Of a DNA stretch of 64,000 nucleotides, positions 46,469 through 56,916 are shown piece by piece (position 1 is the first letter of the stretch; every line of letters starts with the position of its first letter). The notes beneath the pieces were generated by a model, which did not search any database, had not been told where the DNA came from, and was given only the letters and a program-made list of their open reading frames with translations. The translations under genes were made by a program, and so were the position numbers. The stretch spans positions 2,542,001 to 2,606,000 of the forward strand of contig JAUKUA010000003.1 in assembly GCA_030549175.1 (NCBI GenBank). The letters are read 5' to 3'. The stretch is from Lasiosphaeris hirsuta (taxonomy: Eukaryota; Ascomycota; Sordariomycetes; Sordariales; Lasiosphaeriaceae).

Positions 46469-46969
46469 GATGAAATGCTCGCTCCTCAAATGGCCCCTTA
46501 GCTCTCCTACGCACCGCTATCGAACGCTGGGTCGGGTAGAAGTGGGTGGTTATTGAAAGCTGGGCGCGTGTTGAAGAGATGTTGTTTCTTTTTTTTTTTT
46601 TGCTGAACTTGGAGACAAGGCCCAGGCAGGGGCCTCAACCGTGACGGTGGGACACATCCGCCCCACCAATAGCTGCATACCGAAACCTTAGCACTAGGAG
46701 AAAGCTACTTTTGACCTACACCTTCTTTCGCTACCCAATCAACCGTATTTTACATCCTTCCTCTCGGCCTCTAGGATAGAATAAACTCTCAATCAGCCGA
46801 TGTATTTCCTAAAGTCTAACAAAAATTTCAGCAGGATACAGTTGCATCTGCGAAACAAATGCGACGCAGCGTTGCCACAATGATGGTTCAATCTATGTCC
46901 ACTTACAACACGGTGCAATGACCCCCCCCTATTCGACCTCGGGATATACTAGTCAAAAACTCATGCCAA
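46469..46969. other. Intergenic region SAD1 / UTP13
   Basis: About 500 bases between two tandem minus-strand genes. It holds the SAD1 promoter side and UTP13's 3' UTR. It includes a T-rich run near 46590-46600, and no other element is seen. Confidence 0.5.
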
Positions 46970-49752
46970 TCACCTCGCCTCCGCCATAACGACATCCTGC
47001 TCCAGCGGTGGCACAAGGCTGTCCATTTCATGCAACGTATACTCCACCAAGTAGCTCTCATCTGCCAACTCTTCCGTCCGCTTGTAATGCCTCTCTGTAT
47101 ACACCTTGAGCGCATTAAGTACTTCTTTCAAGCTCTTCTGACCCCTTGCACCCTTGATGGAGAGACTCGAGAACTTGTTTGCGGGATAGCTCTTCACCAG
47201 CGTCCACAAAATTCGCTGTGCCACCGGCGCTGTCCGGGCATTAGTATTCCAATCACGCAACCTCAGCAGCAGCATAAAGATTTGCTCGTCTGAGAGACTC
47301 CCAAGCACCTGATCGACAGCCTTCAGCCCCGAAAAGCTGCCCTCCTCAGGCGCACTCGTGGTAACGACGTTGGTAAACAGGCTAAGCAAGCGGCCAGGGT
47401 GGTTCAGTTGCAGTGCCAAAACAATGGCATCGCGATACGCGCCCGCATGGATGTAGTTCTCGAGCTCTTGTTCCTGCTCGACCAGCTTAAAGGCAGCATC
47501 CGTCGCTGCCGCCTGCGTCTCTGACGTTGTGTCCTTCCAGAACGTAATTTTAGAGTCACTGCCACCAGAAACCATGGTGTTTGTCTCGGGGTGGATGGCG
47601 AGGGTCCAGAGCCGGTCCTCATGGTTGTCCAGGGTGCACTCGGTCTCGCCAAGGTTTGCGTCCCACACCTTGACCAAGCTGTCGGCGCCCGCGCTCGCAA
47701 ACTGTATCCGCCTCTTCGTATTGCTGTCGCCATCGTGGGGTAGGCTCAGCCATACCACCTTTAGAACGTTGTGCGAGTGTCCTTCAAACGTCCTTAGACA
47801 TGTGTAATCGGACAAGTTCCAAAGCTTGATAGTCTTGTCACCACTCCCAGTCAGGACAACGCCCTTTCCAGACACGGAGCCCGCCTCGCCTTGAATTGTT
47901 GGTGTGTCTTGAGGAGCAAATCGGACCGTCCACACACCCCTGCGATGCCCTTTCAAAATGCCTTGCACTTCCAGTTTCTCCACATCCCAGATCTTGACCG
48001 TCTTATCCTGAGACGCCGAGGCGAATGACCGGCCCGAAGGGTTAATATCTATCGCATTGATATCCTTCTCGTGGGCCAGCCGGCGGAGACTTGAGGATGC
48101 GCCAGTCTTCTGGGCCTCCCGTGGAATCTCTCGTTTTTGCACGAACCGATCTTGGGAGCCACTAATAAGGAAAGCTGGCGGATGGTCGAGGGGGTTCTTA
48201 TACGCATCGGAATTCTCTGGTGGCGCATTTTTGGGAAGAGCGACGGCTCCAACCGACTCAATGTGGCCGGTGAAAACCGCGTAGCAGGTGTAAGAGTTGT
48301 TTGCAGGATCAACACGCCAAAGGCGCACCGTGTTGTCTTTTGAGCCACTTGCGATCCAGTGACCAGACCAGTCAACGTCCAGCGACATTACGATATCCTC
48401 GTGGCCCTTCAATAACGCGACATCGTTGCCAAAATAGGTTGAGCCCTCTTCTACGCTGGCCGCAGAATGCGAGTCCGCTACGGAAACCAGTCTAATGTCC
48501 TCGGAGTTTGTTGCCAGAGCCAAAAGTGACTGATCGGGGAGCACGTACGTAAGATCGAGGATCTCATCGTGCGTTCCCGAAATCCGCCTGAACGGCTCCA
48601 TCAGGACCCCTGAATCGGCAAGAATCTCCTTGGGCGAGGGTATTTGATAGAAGGCGAGGGTAAAGTCGGCTTGAGCACACAAAATCAAAGACTTGCTGGG
48701 CAGCGAAATCGCTGACAGGATTGACTCTGCTTCTGCTTTGGCCTCCTGCTTCTCAGTGATCTCCTGGTGTGTAGCCGTGTCCCACAGCCGGAGGAGACCG
48801 CTTGTACCCACTGAGTACATCAGCTTGCCTCCGTCAAGGAAGCCGACAGACTCAACGGATTCGTGGCGCAACATGGGAGTTCCGCTCCATATGCCATCCT
48901 TCTCCAGCCATAGAGTCATTGTCTTATCTCTGCTGCCACTCAGCAGAGCATGCTGCTCGGGGGAGTAGTCTATGCTCTGGACATTGGACTCGTGGGCCTC
49001 TTTCTTCTTCTTGTGATTAGAATATACTGGAAGAGTGGTGCGCCTGTGAAGATCAAATATACGGATTCTGCCATCCTGGTTGCCGTATGCCAGTTGGAAC
49101 TGGGTTCCGAATTGCTCGTCTTGCGTTTCTTGCCCCTTTCGCAAAATCTTTTTCGATTTGCGCGCCGAGGCACCTCCGTTTGATGTTGCTATCGCGGCGA
49201 TCTCGAAAAAGTGCAGAGCAGATACGAGAGCACTCCGGCCGCTAACTGTGTGCGTGACGAAGCCGCCAACGATGTCCCAGATCTTAATTGCGCCGTCTGC
49301 GGCGCCAGTAGCCAAAAGGGTGCTAGTCTTATCGACTGCGAGCACTACGACGGGTGTTTCATGGGGCTTCGTAGTTCGCACAAGTGTCGCCGCAATTGAG
49401 TCAAACTCTGGGGAGATCTTCAAGGAGTAGATGCGCATTGTGAGGGACCGCGAGCAGACGATCAGATGGGATGCCGAGGGAGTCACTATGGAGCGCCGTT
49501 AGTAGGGACGACCGCGTAAAGCCCAGAATAATGAGGGCTATGTATACTTGTTAGGGTCGAGATGGGCTCCCCGTCGCCCTCAATATCGGCGAGCTGGCAC
49601 CCTGTGGCCAGCTCAGTGAGGAGGGCTTTTTCGCCGAGGGTCGAGGCTAGTATCCGCGCGCCGTTGTCCATTGCCATAGAGCCGCCGGTGAAGACGGGCT
49701 GGATGACATTGCTGACCTCGAAGGTCGTCTTGGGGGCTGTTCGCGTCGCCAT
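46970..49752 (-). CDS. UTP13: U3 snoRNP WD40 protein UTP13 (TBL3)
   Basis: Two exons on the minus strand: 49752-49548 and 49485-46970 (906 residues). UTP13 is part of the UTP-B subcomplex of the SSU processome that processes 18S pre-rRNA in the nucleolus. The N-terminus restored by splicing (GTATAC donor, CTACTAAC branch site, CATAG acceptor) reads MATRTAPKTTFEV...FTGGSMAMDNGARILASTLG...GDGEPISTLTMTPSASHL. Two WD40 propellers follow with clear repeats (ATGAADGAIKIWDI, SGSRDKTMTLWL, ASGSKDNTVRLWRV, ASASQDKTVKIWDV, TGSGDKTIKLWNL, SAGADSLVKVWDA, SGGSDSKITFW). The C-terminal Utp13 domain (about 760-900) has QIFMLLLRLRDWNTNARTAP...WTLVKSY. Length fits the family. The gene diverges from the unknown membrane protein at 50220. 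Confidence 0.94.
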
Positions 49753-50219
49753 CGGAAATCGGAAATCGTGGTTAGCCTCAAAAGCGAGGGTTGCAGATTG
49801 CAGTACTTTTTGCTCCCCGCGATCCTGATTTTTTTTTTTTACCTGAGCTGTGTTGCCTGCCCGATAAGTCGATGGAAATAAGGTTATCTTAGCGTCATGC
49901 AGCTTGCACACCCTAGACTCCTGAGTGGGACGGCAGCTGCACTTCCCAATTCCCAAGCTGCGCTGTTGGCAGGCCTCTAGCTTTCGCGTCCAACACACAA
50001 CTGACAGCGACTGACCACACAAACAAAACTGATGCATCCACTCACCACGAATTTTGGTACGGCAACGCAAACAACACCAGTTTGATGCTATAAGTAGCTT
50101 GATTGCGGAGGCCTCCTGCGGCACTTCGCCCTCAACACCCCCATACACCACTTGTCTCATTTTGCTCAGCGCTCACTCGAATCTCACACCTCTTCTATCT
50201 ACACCGGGTACGGGTCAAG
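49753..50219. promoter_or_regulatory. Divergent promoter UTP13 / unknown membrane protein
   Basis: A 467-base shared upstream region of two divergent genes. It contains a T-run near 49830-49840. No TATA consensus stands out. Confidence 0.55.
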
Positions 50220-51991
50220 ATGGGGATGCTAGGACCCTTAACATCACAGGCCCTGGTAAGGCTCTCTTGAGATGCATCAGCACCTTGAATTGACAAGTGT
50301 CAACCCCTTTCTTGCTCCTTTCCTCAGCAGTCAGTGTCTAATCTGTTTGTAGGGTCGGTCCCCCTATGATGATGTCGTCCTTGGAGAGGGCGAAGATGAC
50401 CCTCGCACCCCCCGGCAAATATATGATGAGCGAGGCCGTCCCGTGAATCCGGAGACACGCCGCATCAACCGAGATGTGATAAGGTCTCACAACGAAGTGA
50501 TGCTTGTGATAGGGGTCGCCGAGCCCGAAAACGGGATTCCCGATGCCCAGGCCGAGGCAACGGTCAAACAGTACGAATACGAAAACAATATAGGCCGAAA
50601 CCTATTCGACATCCACCGTGTTGTGGACACTGCAAATGTATGGGGTGTCAACGGCCTGCGACAGCGCATCTTGGTAAGCATGGCAATGCACCTTCGTCCG
50701 CCTTGTTGACAAAAGATGTGCTGATTTCCAGTAAGCTTTACAAGCAGTATGCAAGGGTCCCGTTTCATGACCTGTTCGAGTATCATAGGACTCGGCAGTC
50801 TGCTGCGTCCTCTCTTCTTTCTGGGCTGCCCTCACTTGTAGCAGGTATTGCTATTAGACAGGCACCCATTCCCTATTCAAAATTCCCCTGGTGAGTTACT
50901 CGGCCTACTAGGAACTCACCCGCCTAACTTTGCCTAGGGCCCGGTCTCTCTCAACGTACGTCCAGTTGCACCTTGAGATATTCTCCTTCTTGCAGCGTGT
51001 TGGCATTGCCTCATCGACCGCCATTCTTCCAAACTGGAAGTTCTTTCTGCCCGGTTCCAGCTTGTCGCCCATCTCAATACCCCCACTTCCTACCTCGTTT
51101 GCCCCAGGGAGCATCATCCAATGGATCGGCGGCTGCATTTTCGGCATCATGCCATTCGCTACATATTACGCCCTCTCAAGAGCCTCGCACGTGGTTACCA
51201 TGTATGCCTGCGCGTATGCGCTGCACATGCTCCCACACCCTCGCAACGCTGAGAGGCGGGGTTTGAGCCACCACCAGCCCTCCACCACGCCAAGTAGAAT
51301 CCCCTCCACCGCCGAGCCTGCAGCCCGGCCCGAGGAAGAGCCACGCAATGGTCGAGATATCAACCGCGAGCGTGCAGAGGATCCCAACTTCCGCGTACTC
51401 GAAGGCCAGCCGCAGAATGAGGCCCTGCCCGTCGGCGCTGGCCGCCGACAGAGCACGATCTCGGTGCGAGGCGATGAGTTCGCTAGTGACGACGAGGAGA
51501 CCGAGGTCATTAGCGCCACCCTTATTAGCTTTGATGTGGAAGCCACCGAGTCGACCGACACGACGCCGGGAGTGTGGTCGGCCGAGCTGCGCCCTAACGT
51601 TGCTGACAGCAGGGCTGCCGCCGCTACCGCTGCTCAAGACCCTGTGTACCGTGAGACTTTCTTGGCCAGCCTGCCTCCAATATTGGCGGCGGATGCACTC
51701 GGAGTGGCACTCGCGCGGATATTAATGATGCCGTGGGAATCGCAGGCGTTGCTGCGCTTGGCTAGGGAATTCACGATGCGCCAGAGACTGCCGCTTGATA
51801 CCCTTCATGATATTGGGATGTGGCAGAACTTGTCATGGGCAAGATTGAGGAATGCGGTGGGGATGGAGTTGGTTTTCCTGTTCATGCAGGGTGAGGCATG
51901 GGCGGCTTTCATGTTGATTGCGGAGAGGTTTCGGTATAGCGAGGAGGAGTGGAATAGCCGGGTAGGGTTGGATGAAAGCGAGGATAATTGA
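50220..51991 (+). CDS. Conserved-looking membrane protein, function unknown
   Basis: Best model is four exons: 50220-50255, 50353-50673, 50745(or 50748)-50890 and 50938-51991, about 518 residues. The frame is continuous through all junctions, but the second intron's acceptor is ambiguous: CAAG at 50744 and CAG at 50747 both keep phase. The first 140 residues are soluble and charged (GRSPYDDVVLGEGEDD, a TRRINRDVIRSHNEVMLVIG motif). Then comes FHDLFEYHRTRQSAASSLLS, and about residue 225 onwards two hydrophobic segments, SIIQWIGGCIFGIMPFATYYAL and VVTMYACAYALHMLP. The C-terminal half is acidic then helical (LPPILAADALGVALARILMMPWESQALLRLAREF). I do not recognise the family. ATG 50220 follows GTCAAG and fits the fungal start context. 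It is divergent with UTP13. Confidence 0.7.
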
Positions 51992-52272
51992 GTTGGAGGG
52001 ATATGCTCTGTAGGTACACGATGTAGTGAAAAATGCACAGCTGTCACCGGGCGAGACTGAAGGGGCGTCCATATGGTTCTTTTTTATATACGGAGTAGCG
52101 CATCGAACAAACAAGAATATCCCCCAAACGCCGTTGTGCTCGCAAAGCCATTGTCGATCTCCATCCCTGCGCAAAAAAAAAAAAAAAATTCATTAATGCA
52201 TCACCTCATCGTGGCTTGAAAAGATGGTAGAGCTCTTCTGCCGAGACAAGCCAGGCATCCGGGATGCTTCAG

Positions 52273-52794
52273 TTACCGATTGGCCTTGCCTTTCCCTTTA
52301 ACTTTAGCAGCCTTCTGCTTATCAACCGTGTCTTTGATCATGGCGTGTAAATCAATGTTGCGCCGGGCGAGGAGCAGTACATCATCTGTCGTGACGGTGG
52401 TACGGCCGGCATGGCGGCTGAAAGTCTCAAGGTCGGTGGCAACATTTTCTAAGGGATGGCGAAAGGGGTGAGTCTTAGCTATTCCCATCTCCTTTCATGT
52501 CCAAACACGGCGTAATTTGGCTTGAGGGGAGGAGGCGTGGCGGAGCTTACCGATTTGTTGCCAAACCATCTCAGCGAGTGCACCAATGAACTGCGGTGTC
52601 GCGTTGCGGTTTTTGCGAAGCGTCTCATCATCCACAATTTTGCCGACTGCATACCACAGCGCGGCCTTGAGGTTCTAGGAAAAAATGTTAGGATATTTTG
52701 ATCGTAGTGAATTCAATTGTATTCGAATAAAAATGAGGGATTTATTTATTTCGCAGCATACCTCTCTCACGTCTTCCTCAGCTAGATCAGCCAT
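52273..52794 (-). CDS. MHF1: Histone-fold protein MHF1/CENP-S
   Basis: Three exons on the minus strand: 52794-52762, 52674-52551 and 52448-52273 (110 residues). MHF1 pairs with MHF2/CENP-X; the complex acts with the FANCM/Fml1 DNA helicase at stalled forks and in the CENP-T-W-S-X kinetochore module. After splicing the protein reads MADLAEEDVREN then LKAALWYAVGKIVDDET, TPQFIGALAEMVWQQI, ENVATDLETFSRHAGRTTVTTDDVLLLARRN, the family's histone fold, with a Lys-rich tail. Introns have GTATGC, GTAAGC and TAG/TTAG sites. The open frame extends upstream to an ATG at 52926 (44 extra residues with little fold character); I chose 52794 because the family start MADLAEEDV is there. It is divergent with PGA2. 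Confidence 0.88.
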
Positions 52795-53631
52795 CGTGCT
52801 TGGATTAGTGGTAGCTGTTGGAGCCCGAAATGGATGACGATGGTCAGCTTCGGCGACGCGAACAACTGCGTTGTGAAACTTGTGAGATGGCGGGGGTTCG
52901 GGCTGCTTGGAGCTCACCTTACCCATGGCCGTTCTTCAGGGTTGGTCAACTCCGTGCGAAGCGAGAATAGCAATCACTCGCACGCTAAGTCTCTAAGCTC
53001 CATGATGTGTCTCAATTGACGGGTTTTCCGGCTTCCACAATCTCTGTCGGTAGTCCCTATAGCAGAGCAGAGCATTTACATATCAAATGATTCGAATGTC
53101 GAATAGTGTATATGAAATTAAAGTGGCACCTGGGTCATAATTATCTGCAAACAATAGTGGAGGTATCGAGCAACTTGTGATCACAGTGCGGGAGAAGTGT
53201 CCGATAGGTGCTGCATGCGATCCCCAACGTTATGGCCAAGCCGGACGCCGCATGGTGGGATCCAGTGACAGTGCTACCGTAACTGGTGCGTAACGGCCAT
53301 TTGCGTCACAGATTTTCGCGCAGAAGCGCGGCGTTTCCGGCACGCCGATCTTCTTTTCGTCTCCTTTGCATACATTTCTCTTCACAGCTTTCACTTATCG
53401 CATTTTACGCCTGCCCACCTCCCAGCGCCTCCGACACCTCGTTGAGCATCATTAATTCTCCGATCGCCCTCCAAAGCAGCCGAATTGACTGTTCGCCGTA
53501 TCCTTACTCTCAACCCGAGCTCTCCCCAGGCTCTGGTGATCCATCGCACCGCCGCATCCGCGACAGCTTCACCTCAAGCTCACAATTCCCCACCGCACCT
53601 AATCACTCACTCACCTTCACACACCGCCATC
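52795..53631. promoter_or_regulatory. Divergent promoter MHF1 / PGA2
   Basis: About 840 bases. The PGA2 side is strongly C/T- and C/A-rich from about 53,330, as in fungal leaders. The MHF1 side contains the in-frame upstream ATG at 52926. Short A/T-rich patches lie near 53085-53120. Confidence 0.55.
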
Positions 53632-54155
53632 ATGGACGAGCTCATAACCCTCGTGTCCACGCTCGCCAACCGCATCATGGCCAACCTCCGAGGCTCGCTC
53701 GAGAACATGTCCCCGGAGAAGTGGATCCGGCTAGTAATCATCGCCGGCGCCTGTCAGCCTCCCTCTTGCCCTCCCTCCCCAACTCCCCCAACTAAATTCC
53801 CCCGTCCCCAGACGCCCTGCTGCGGCCCTACATAATCAAGCTCGGCGGCCGCGCCCAGATGAACCTGCACGAGCAGGAGGCCGCGGAGGAAATGCTCCCG
53901 CCAGGCAAGAAGGCGGCCATCTCGCCCAACGAGCTGCGCGGGCGCGTGCAGCTGCCTGAGGACAGCGACAGCGACGAGGACGAGGAGGACACGGGCGCGA
54001 CGACGGGCCACTCGTCGGCGACGGACTGGGGCAAGAAGGCGCGCAGGCGCCAGCGTGATATGATCAAGAAGCTGCTCGACGCTGAGGAGAAGCGGCTGCA
54101 GGAGACCAAAGACGAGGAGGAGGACAAGGATATCGAGGAGTTTTTGGTGGGATAG
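53632..54155 (+). CDS. PGA2: PGA2-like trafficking protein
   Basis: Two exons: 53632-53752 and 53812-54155 (154 residues). In yeast PGA2 is an essential ER/nuclear-envelope membrane protein needed for processing of Gas1 and alkaline phosphatase. The protein has a short N-terminal helix (MDELITLVSTLANRIMANLRG), one membrane segment at about residues 31-49 (WIRLVIIAGAYALLRPYII), the LPPGKKAAISPNELRG motif and an acidic linker (SDSDEDEED). A conserved-looking TDWGKKARRRQRDMIKKLLDAEE region follows, with an acidic tail ending IEEFLVG. The 59-base intron (GTCAGC donor, CAACTAA branch, CCCCAG acceptor) splits the membrane segment. Size fits the family. The gene shares its upstream region with MHF1. 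The function is known only from yeast. Confidence 0.88.
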
Positions 54156-55986
54156 GGGGCTGCGCAGGACGGCTGGGCGCCGGGCGTTTGGGAAGACACG
54201 GGTTTACGAGGGGGGGGGGGTCGTGGGAGAATGCATCCATGGGTTGTTTTGATTCGACTTGTTCGCCGGTCTCAAGTCTTTTGTCCAGTGCTGCGCCGCA
54301 GCAGCAAGGCGCTTTCATGGTCTGGAAGACATTTAGGGACGAATGGAACGCGTGCAGGCTGGGGACTTTGGAGTCGGTCTCGGTTTGGGGCTGGCCGTGT
54401 TTGTGGGCCCAGCACTGGATGTCGCATATTGGAAAGATGCATGTCTAATAAAGGCATAACCGGCGCTAAAACCCAACTTCCAAACGACGTCCTTCTAGAC
54501 TGTGGGACAGGGTGGACAAAGACGCATCTGTCTGCCTTATTAGCCTAGAAGCACCAGGGGCCCCTACCAATTACCCCTCGATTCTACTCCGCAGTTACCA
54601 CCGCACGGGAGCGCCCGCTCAATGATGAGGGAAGAGGAAGAAAAGGCGGACAGAAAGGCAACCAAACAGCGTCTAACGCGAAGTAACTAGTGCAACCTGA
54701 AAAATACAAGGGAGCCAAATCCCGATCGTTGACAGCCTTCCCTTGAGCAGTAGCGCGCAACGCCCACACGTATGCGGCTCTGCGGACCCCATTTGGTAGA
54801 ACGCCTAGATCTAAGCCAGCCATCGTGGCTGAGGCTGGGCAGATCCCAACTCAGGCACCAGACCAGTGTCTGCCTAAGGCAATCAACGACTTACACCGAA
54901 CACAACATCTGAAAATCAGATTGCGGGAAGGATTTAATCCCCTTTCTCCACGTGCGCAAGTCTAAACATAGAATTGCGAGAAGCACCTGACAAGGGGAAG
55001 GGAGTGGGGGGACGTTTCAGTAGGAAGTATGTGTACGTCAACCCGATGATGCAGACGAAGGCTTAGACTTTCGCGTGTCGCGCCACTCTACAGGATCTAA
55101 ACGAGACATCTAACCGAAAGGGGGGAGCATGATATGATGGCATGTCTCCTTCCATACCAAAAAGTAAAAGTGTCAAGTTGTGTGTGATTATGTTCTATGC
55201 CCACGATATTGTTACATTTTGCGAGTGGAGGAGGTGGGCTCCCCGCCTGAGTCTACCTCATACATGTCTCTATCGGCCCAGTCCATTTACAAGCCCAGTT
55301 ATCTTTGAGGACAAATGAAAAGCAAAAGAAAAGGGTGTATGTCTGCACTCTGCCTCGGACAGCAGAGGCTGTGCCAGTCATTCCGTCATCCTGTAGCCGG
55401 GTCTCATTGTAGATTAAAAAAAAAAAAAAAAAGGGTGGAAACTTGAGGCATGTGAGACGGAGAGAGGCGACTCTCTCCTACGGCGTCTCAGCGCCGTCGC
55501 CCGAATGCCAATCATGTACTTCCCCCGTTTACCGTCCGCCGGATGTATGTCTGGTATTCGTCCTATTGCCTTCCCAACCAACGCCTCGAAAACCCCTCCC
55601 AATAAATTAAGAAAAAAAGAGTCGCTAGCCAGACGTGCCTCGTATCCCATATCAAAACTCCTCATCCATGCAATTCATGCTGACTTGGCGATTTCTCCGC
55701 CAAAACAAAAGGGGCCGCAGAGAGGGGGGGAATCATATGCTGTTGCTGCAAATGCAAATCAAAATGTGAGGAGAAGAAGGCGATGGCAGTGTGCCAAAGG
55801 CCAAGGATGCCGATAGCAGAGAACCCCTCCGACAAGGCTGCCCGTTGCCCCTCGCCTCGTTGGTCCGCTTTGTCGACTCTCTCTCTCCCTCCCCCTCCCT
55901 CAGGGGCCCGGCGGGAGAGAGTAGTGTTGTTGGGGCTCCATACCGTAAATGTCGTAGCCCAATGTGTCACTTGTGTCGCCGATCTC
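54156..55986. other. Convergent intergenic region
   Basis: 1.8 kb between PGA2 (+) and the C2H2 gene (-). A weak 79-codon minus-strand frame at 54584-54823 has no family support. There is an A-run of about 18 near 55416-55433, a G-run near 54210 and C/G-rich patches. Presumably both 3' UTRs lie here. Confidence 0.55.
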
Positions 55987-56916
55987 CTAAATCATGGACG
56001 CGTTCGCCATCGGAGCAGGCGGTGCAATTCGCGGCTGTTGCAAAGCTTCTGTGAGGTGCGCAATCTTTTGCATCATGGCAACCGTCTGCTGATTCTGCGC
56101 ATGAACCTGCCGCCTCAGCTCCTCGTTCTCCGTCCGTAGTCTCTTGAGCTCTTCTCGCGAATCGCTGCTGTCCTCAGGTTCCCGCTTGCGCTTCTGGCCC
56201 GCTGCCGCGTCGCTAGCTGCGTCATCCGTTTCGCCTTCCGCCCCGCTAGCACCGTTCTGGGTGTGGACGCGGCGCAGGTGCTCGTTGAGGTTCTCGAGCC
56301 GCGAGAAGCCTTTCCCAGTGTGCCGTTTGCAGTTGACGTGCGGGCAGTTGAATGAGTTCTTCGGGCCGCCGTGCTTGTTGTGCACTTCCCTCTCGTGCCT
56401 GAGCAAGCCGCCGCTGTAGGTAAATCCCGGCAGCTTCTCGCAGCCCTCGGCAGCACACTTATACGGACGGTCGTGTTTGTCCATATGCTTACTGCGATAC
56501 ATGTTAGTCATATAGTCTCAAGGTGCAAAGTCAGGGATGACGTACTTCCACTCGCATTTGCGGCCAAACTCTCGGATATCCTCGGTACATCCCGGGTAGG
56601 TGCACACAAACTTGCCCTCCACGTTCTTGGTGACCTCACGGTCAGGTTTGGGTATCGCCTTGATGCGTGATGGCGTTGTCACTGTGGGCGAGTCCTCCTT
56701 TGGCAGCGACGAAGTGTTGAGGTCCAGGCGGTTATCTGGTGTGTCGACGAAGGTGGGCGGGGGCGCATTGAAGGTTGCGACAGTCGCAAGATCGTTGACG
56801 ACGGAGTCGTTCGGGTCAGCAAAGCGGTCGGCATCTGGTGTGGGATCATGGTGATCGTCCATGGGCGGATAGCTGCCATCGTGTATAAAGTTGCGGTGCT
56901 CGTATACCACGCTCAT
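55987..56916 (-). CDS. C2H2 zinc-finger protein with leucine-zipper-like C-terminus
   Basis: Two exons on the minus strand: 56916-56546 and 56491-55987 (291 residues from ATG 56916). Three C2H2 fingers lie at about residues 105-130 (CTYPGC ... HMDKH, across the intron), 136-161 (CAAEGC ... HEREVH) and 173-200 (CPHVNC ... HLRRVH), so a nuclear DNA-binding role is likely. A basic patch (GQKRKREPE) and a heptad-like stretch (EELKRLRTENEELRRQVHAQ) follow, suggesting dimerisation. The splice joins CEW to NKHMDKHDRPYKC with a GTACGT donor. The frame remains open upstream of 56916 (CDNTFTIDDHINLPLDGVAG) without an ATG, so an additional 5' exon is possible. I do not recognise an orthologue by name. 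Nothing in the neighbourhood indicates its target. Confidence 0.8.

Noticed and set aside
42772..49752. Possible functional cluster of 4EHP, SAD1 and UTP13
   Set aside because: All are housekeeping RNA-related genes and their closeness is compatible with chance; nothing in the sequence links their regulation.
54584..54823. 79-codon minus-strand frame between PGA2 and the C2H2 gene
   Set aside because: No family, no start context and no splice support; left as intergenic.
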